A stretch of DNA of 64,000 nt. Origin: Dactylellina haptotyla (lineage: Eukaryota > Ascomycota > Orbiliomycetes > Orbiliales > Orbiliaceae). The stretch spans positions 1,054,001-1,118,000 of the forward strand of contig CM062383.1 in assembly GCA_031310005.1 (NCBI GenBank). The letters are read 5' to 3'. This document shows positions 58,121 to 64,000 of this stretch, piece after piece; within the stretch, counting starts at the first letter, position 1, and each line of letters opens with the position of its first letter. Made by a program: the position numbers and the translations under genes. The notes beneath the pieces are model-generated. The model did no database searches. It was not told the origin of the DNA and saw only the letters and a program-made list of their open reading frames with translations.

Positions 58121-59433
58121 CTACATCAAGCTAAAGAATAAAAGAATATAACCACTCGCTTTTTTGAGACCACCCTCAAGGTACTCCGCTAATTCTGGAT
58201 CCCTCACTGAAAACTTTCCAAGCGCCCTCATCATCAAGTATCTCCCATAGTTCAAAACCAAAGCGCCAATAACAGCACCAAATCCCAGATCCACCGAATC
58301 CCTATTTCCCACGGACGCCCATTCCAACCGGATCCTCCTCACAATAAACTCGAATATTACCAACCTAGGTATCAAAGGCACCATAAACGCTACCAAGTTA
58401 ACATACACCTGCAACGGATTAGTCCCCATGACGCAATAAAATCCAAATTTGTAAGCCGGGTTCTGGAACCACAGGCATACTAAACAGTGCAAAGCATTTC
58501 CGAACGTCAAACTGGCGATGAAATTTTGGGAAATAAACGGCGCGAACCATATTCCCATGCTCGCAGCAAACCCTATTAAGGTCCCAAGGATGAATGTGTT
58601 ACAATATCGCGATGTACGATATCGACACCAGACGATTGGTAAGTTTTGGTAAAATTCGTTTCTAATCGCGATCATCGTAAAGAAGAGGGAAAACTGCACT
58701 ATATACTTAATACGGCCAACGACTTGTAGCTTGGCTCCTTCTATCAACGAGCGAGCCGCCCACTTCCAGATGCTTTTTCCATGGGTTGACGGCGATGCCG
58801 CTGGGGGAGGAGAAATGGATGGCCCGCGTTTCTCAAGATCATCGAAACCGTTTAATAGTATCGTTTTACATTTCTTAGAATTCGTCACCGTAGGATCCTA
58901 GTAGGAAATACACATGGATTGGAAACGTTAGATATATAAATTACTGGGAAAATTGAGTTTCTAAGCTTTGAGTTGATTATAGTAAAAGAAAGACTAACCG
59001 TGGAGCTCGTGCAAGTATCCCATACTGCAAGATCATAACTTTTGGCTGCATAGTCATTACTAATACTTGCCAGACGGGATTGATATATGCCCCATGCTAA
59101 GGATAGGATGGCAAGGATAGTCGCGATGATAGCAACTGTATTCCCAGTTAATGTGGACTTGATGAGTCTCACAAATGTTAATTCATGAGGTGCCTCTAAT
59201 GGGGCAGGATTAGATGGTGGTAGTGGTGTGGGCTCATGAGCTGGGGAACTAGCAGGTATCAACTGGCTCGGATTTCCAGGATTTAAAATCTGCAAAAACT
59301 GAGACTGAACTTGCAAAGAATTGTTTTGTGAAGCTAGTTGGATCGTTGTAAGCGGTATATCATTTTCATTTGGGACTGTAGAGGGTGCAGCTGTTGTAGA
59401 TTGTGGATTGGGCAACCTTGTTGATGCTTGCAT
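58121..59433 (-). CDS. Fungal multi-span membrane protein of unknown function
   Basis: Two exons, 59433-58999 and 58897-58121, over a 101-nt intron (GTTAGT...CTAG) give 403 residues. I chose the ATG of MQASTRLPNPQ because the paralogue starts the same way and the frame upstream has no ATG. The N-terminal ~100 residues are Pro/Ser/Gln-rich. Then comes the family block LIKSTLTGNTVAIIATILAI, LSLAWGIYQSRLASISNDYA, AVWDTC, one membrane span followed by a short conserved stretch. The second exon adds about five spans (for example FILGTLIGFAASMGIWFAPF; VNLVAFMVPLIPRLVIFEFI). I recall similar proteins as scattered multi-copy families in filamentous ascomycetes, with no known function. A role in stress or self-recognition would be speculation. 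Confidence 0.78.
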
Positions 59434-60024
59434 TTCACGACTAGTTTCCTCTGACCCTGAGGTAGGTGAAAAGAGCTTTGATAAAATGCATAGATATTTT
59501 GATATTATACATCGGGGTGAGCCAAGCCTTTTAACTTGGCTTACATCAATCGTCAATTTTAAGACATGGGATTAAATTACCCTGATCCTTCAATATTCGT
59601 GTTAACCTAAGGTCGGGAAGCTGAACAAGCTGAGGCTGAAAAATAACAGCCTCATCTCGCCAGACTAGCCGCGCAGGTAAATCCCCTCTTCAATATCATG
59701 AGCGTAGTACGATTACATTTATCAAACCCCAGCGATCAAAAAAATAGTAAGACACTACAATCGTAATCATACAATCCATCATTAAACCATAAATTAATTT
59801 GCCCACTCCGTCACTCTATAAGCATAAGCATCCTCTTATACTCCAAATAAAGAAAAAAAGAAAAGCAGCATACCCAAATGCCCATCGCAAAACGAATAGA
59901 AAAAGTAAGAAAACTAAAAGAAACAAGACTTCAAACGCCAAAGTATTATAATAACAATGAAACCCCAAAAACGGCCGCTAGTAGTGATTAATAACTCGAT
60001 CAACCAAATCAAACAGATATGGAC
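59434..60024. other. Spacer between the paralogue and MED12
   Basis: 590 bases, A-rich towards MED12. It probably contains the MED12 3' UTR and the paralogue's promoter. Confidence 0.45.
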
Positions 60025-63000
60025 TCAACCAGCGTACGCACATCCCACCTTCCTCGCATGGAACAAAGTCATACTCAAACTCGTATCATTATCTCCCGCC
60101 ACAGGCGTCGGGTCGCTAACCTGCTCCCACGCTTTCAGCGGGTAATCCACTAACCTTCCTCTCGACAGACCTTTCAACCACTCAGAACCAGTGGGTGCTC
60201 CCGCGCTAGCCGCTGCAGCTCTAGCATCGGGATGGCCGACGTTCCAGACTTCAATCCCGCCGAGTAAATACGATATCTGGGGTAAATCGTACCGCCGCTT
60301 CAAAAAGCGGCGAATATGCTGTCGTGATTCTTCATTCATATCTATCAGAAAAACAAAATTAGTCATCTCATCCATCATAAATTTGGAAAGTAAAAATTTA
60401 AAAGTGAACCCACCATCAACAATAGCGCACGCGATATCCAGTGCAAACTCAAAAACGAAGTCGTCGTTTTGTATAAACTTATTCTCCAATAATGCGCACA
60501 AACCAATGACGATACGCCCCTGTTCTATCGCGCTCGTCTTGGGCGATGCAAACTCCGCTTTATGTAGTGCGACAATGCGTAAGAATAATACAATCCTAAA
60601 GAACCTATTAGCCAAGTTCCATATAGAAATCTAAATTGTAATAACTTACCAGCTCCTCAACCTGGCATACCCCTTCTTCCCCGGCTCTTTCCCTGTAACT
60701 TCACCATCACTCTGAATCGCCACCTCTCCACCGACGCCATTCAGGTTCTGGAGCACTATAGTGATCTTATCCGCCAGCACAGGCGGCAACCAGGTACCAG
60801 AGTCGGTATTCCCGCTGCCGCGGCCACTCCCTGCGGTAACATCAATCGCGGATATCAGACTCTTTGCCAGCATTTCGCTCGCCCGCTTCATGCCTTCTTC
60901 ATCGCTGCCTTCATCAACAGCCATGAATGACGTTGCGGCATTAGGAAATCCGGGAGCATTTAACACCATTTCTTCAGTGTAAACCCTTATCTGCGATACA
61001 CATGCATCATCTAGAACGGACACAAGATCCGCCCAGATAGCGCCACGATCACTGTTCATTTCCGTAATAGAGCTAACGAACGCCTTCGTAACCGCATTGC
61101 GCAGATTCGCAGATTCTGCAGTATCAGATGCATGCGATATCTCGGCCTCGAAAATTAATCGCATTTTAAGCTGGCAGAGACGCACGCTGAAGTCGTTCAC
61201 ATGCTGTAGAAGTCTAGCAACTTGAACATCGGCGTCGACTTCGGATATGTCTATAAACCACCATATTAGCGTACTCTCCAAAAGAATGAAATATGTAAAT
61301 ACTTACCATTGCTATCATGCTCATCTAACAAATGGTCAATCAACAAACTCAAATACTTGGATATCAACGGATTCGACTGCGGCGCCAACGGCTCCACAAG
61401 CTCCGATACCAGCATGTCGAAATCACTAAAAGCTAAGTTCCGTAGGAGATCGAGCACGATATCATTGTTCATGCTGTCTTCCAATCTGCGCTCGAGATTC
61501 GGATCTGCCGCGGCGACGCACAGCTTAATCGCCTTCCTAAAGATCGATACGAACAGCTTCCCGTTCATAGCGCGGAACCGCTTCCTCTCCAGCCGCAGAG
61601 AATACATCTCCTAAATAAAAAAATTAGCATCTCTTTGAGATTCAAAGGAAAGTATCTTAACCTACCTGCTCTTCCAGATCCATCCTCCCGTCCTCCTCAT
61701 CCAAGAGCAACGCTAACGTCTGGAACGCCAGCTCTGTCACATCGGCAGCCTCGATACTTCCGCCACTCTCCTCCCCAAACTGTCCAATAATCTCGCTGGT
61801 AACTCTAACGACACTCTTCAACTCGAAACACCCAGCAACGAGCATATTCGAAAACGCAACCGCAAGCGTGGGCCGCGTCGAGCTCCGAATCGTCTGCACC
61901 ATCCACGCCTCCATTAACGGATCGAAAGTCGCCGCATCAATCTGCCTCAAAATCGACAACAGCCTCGGAAAGCGCTTGATCGTTGCCATATCCGTCCCCC
62001 GGAACCCAGCATCGACACTCTCAATCAGCACTTCGAACGCTTTTCTAACCAACATCGGCGTCGCTGTCACCGTTTCAGAAAGCAACTCCTCAACTCCAGC
62101 ATCCAGCTCTCCATCTCCAAAACTCTCTAGTGTATCAGCCAACACCGAGTGCGGTTGCATCGAATGCGTCCTCCCAAGCACAAAATCGCTCTCGAGACTC
62201 TGCCGGATCTCCGGATCACAACCAGGGTACTGCGCGAAATTAAACAGCGAAGTTGTAAGGTATTGTTCTACAGGCCGGTGCTCCATGGTTCGCTTCACCT
62301 GGAGAGCTTTATATCGGTCGAAAAGGCTCTTGAGCGTGTCCCCCACAACCCCGATGGCGAAATATACTTCAACATTACTAGAAATCGTATCTGCTGCCGC
62401 GCTGAGCATTTCCGGATTCTCGCTGGTTGCAACAAGCTTGATCACCTCCGCGAGAACACCGTAGTCTTCCAATTCCTCGAGTATTTTCCTGACGAGTAGG
62501 AATTCCGCAGGCGACACACCACCGTTCGCATTTTCCGCTACAGACGCCCGCCAGCCGACTGCATGCGCGTTCACATTTCCCGCCGCGGTGCCTTGCTGCT
62601 GTCTCTTCCTGACGGCATCACACATCCAGAATCCTAATTCGGACATGACGTTCCTCGTCAGTCCGTGCAGTGTTGATATCTCGTCAAAAGTAAACGCTGA
62701 CTCGGGTTTCGTGGCCGGTCGACTCGGTGTGCTGAATATACCCGGTATTCGATCGGCAATAATCTCCTTCGCTCGCGCCAAACTAGCTGCTTCAATGGTT
62801 ACCAGGAACCCTTTTTGGAGTAACAGATTGCTGCGTAGATTCCGCTGGGCGCTAGGCGTATGATGGTGGTTGACAGGTATCTCAGCTAAAAGCCGGATAT
62901 AGCATGGTTGTTCCTCGTCCACGCTCCCATGACGCATCAGTGCCCCGCGCGAGATCAGCCAGGACATATACTTTCCCGCTGTAAAGTGCCGTGATCGCAC

Positions 63001-64000
63001 CAGTTCGGAAATTAGTAGGTATACGTGTTTCTTAGATCTTCGGCCGCCGCCGATGGCGAGGAGGAAATCGTGAATGGGCGGTTGTATTTGCACGCCGAGT
63101 TTGGATAGTCGGCGGAGGAGGCGGACAGCGAAGTATAGTCTATGTAGGCCGACGCGAAGAGATGTTATTGCCCATTCGCAAAGTGCTTTGACGGTTTGGT
63201 GGTAGTCTTTTGAGATGGCGAGGAAGCGGCCAGTGACCTCTTCGATATCGTAAGGTGGGCGGATTTTATCAAGGAAGTCGATGGCGGCTTTGCGAGGTGA
63301 TGCGATTGTTGATCCTCCTGCGCCTCCGGATTTGGAGGCCTGTCGGGCTTCTAGGTTGCGGTTTCTAGCAGCAATGTTGCTGATGCTGGCGAGAACGGTT
63401 GGGTTTCTGGTGTCGACACACGCTCGGAGGGGTTGTTCGTTGATCGCCCAGCTTTTGGGGTTGACGAATGCCTGGCGGTGACTGAGCACGAGATGCTATT
63501 CAAAGTTAGTAAACCTTATTCATATAAAATTTTGGAATCGAATGCATACCGTCAAATGCACCGAAAGTCGTTGCAGTAGTGGCTTGTAAATATCAACCTC
63601 CTTTGTAGCAAGAATCTAATAGCCGTTAGCTTTGCATTTGATATACGTGTAGCGTAATAAACGTACTTGTTTCACTTTTCCAAGCAGCGCATCGACGAAT
63701 CTTCGTCCAAATTTGCGGCTGGAAACAATATGATCCCACGTCATCTGAAGAATGAGTAACGCCACGGGCAAACGATCTAGAGAACAGTTTTCCAAAAGGT
63801 GAAGATACCACTCCAAGAACTGACTTCTATCGAGCAGACCCTCTAGATATAACTGAGTCGTAAGACGCAAACTACCAAAGTCAGCTTCCATATAATGGAT
63901 CCCCCAAAGGGAGCAAACTTACATATAAGTCATCCGAGTTTTCCAACCTCCCTTCGGATTCGAACTCGTGCCCGCCACCTCTTTCCCAAAATCTGCCATC
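60025..64000 (-). CDS. MED12: Mediator kinase-module subunit Med12 (Srb8), 5' part outside the window
   Basis: Eight exons lie in the window: 64000-63923 (cut by the edge), 63871-63667, 63615-63550, 63495-61666, 61610-61307, 61250-60650, 60604-60414 and 60341-60025. The introns are 45-72 nt. The first visible codons read EVAGTSSNPKGGWKTRMTYI, then LRLTTQLYLEGLLDRSQFLE, SLDRLPVALLILQMTWDHIV and RKFGRRFVDALLGKVKQ, the conserved Med12 core. The long fourth exon has the Med12-type helical array, and the C-terminus ends LVDYPLKAWEQVSDPTPVAG before a short tail. Established role: Med12 activates CDK8/cyclin C within the Mediator kinase module and controls RNA polymerase II initiation. The usual N-terminal LCEWLFS-type region must lie beyond 64000. 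All internal joins keep frame. Confidence 0.93.

Overview
The window is nuclear DNA of a filamentous ascomycete (Pezizomycotina-like). Nearly every gene recognised has its closest relatives among ascomycete proteins (KOG1, SLA2, ERF2, EOS1, SHY1, CIA30, CMS1, MED12, CENP-T). Most introns are 45-130 nt, with GTRNGT-type donors, CTAAC/CTAAT branch sites and AG acceptors. The class cannot be fixed by eye. Intergenic gaps are long and often rich in TA steps or purine/pyrimidine tracts, so this is not a compact genome. Exon structures below were rebuilt by hand from splice sites, reading frame and remembered family sequence; every fully resolved gene sums to whole codons.

Layout. 1-20 kb is gene-poor: a D-glutamate cyclase/DUF1445 enzyme (-), a mitochondrial TPR protein (+), a GPI-anchored aspartic-protease-like protein without its catalytic motifs (-) and the DHHC palmitoyltransferase ERF2 (-). 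20-26 kb holds an interrupted tRNA-Ile gene (-), an orphan acidic coiled-coil protein (+), a DUF1989 protein (-) and, divergent from it, a small single-span protein (+). 26.6-36.3 kb has the TORC1 subunit KOG1 (+) facing the endocytic adaptor SLA2 (-). 37-46 kb has EOS1 (-), an ankyrin protein (-), a doubtful small ORF with a hydrophobic upstream peptide (+), a mitochondrial mL45/Mba1-type protein (+) and an orphan 544-residue membrane protein (+). 47-56 kb has a DUR3-like urea transporter (-) and a tight block CIA30 (+), CMS1 (-), CENP-T (+), SHY1 (-), with very short shared 3' gaps and one shared promoter. 56-59.5 kb has a tandem pair of one fungal membrane-protein family, one copy decayed. 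The right edge holds most of MED12 (-), whose 5' end lies outside.

How the genes work together. No metabolic gene cluster is evident. Several products act in mitochondria (TPR protein, CIA30, SHY1, the Mba1-like protein). The urea-transport and DUF1989 genes are both nitrogen-related but lie 22 kb apart.

The most unusual object is the tRNA-Ile(AAT) gene at 21.6-21.8 kb. Besides a canonical 14-nt intron after position 37, its T-arm is split by a 68-nt segment with every hallmark of a spliceosomal intron. Removing that segment restores a perfect T-arm, and the Pol III A box, B box and T5 terminator are all still present.
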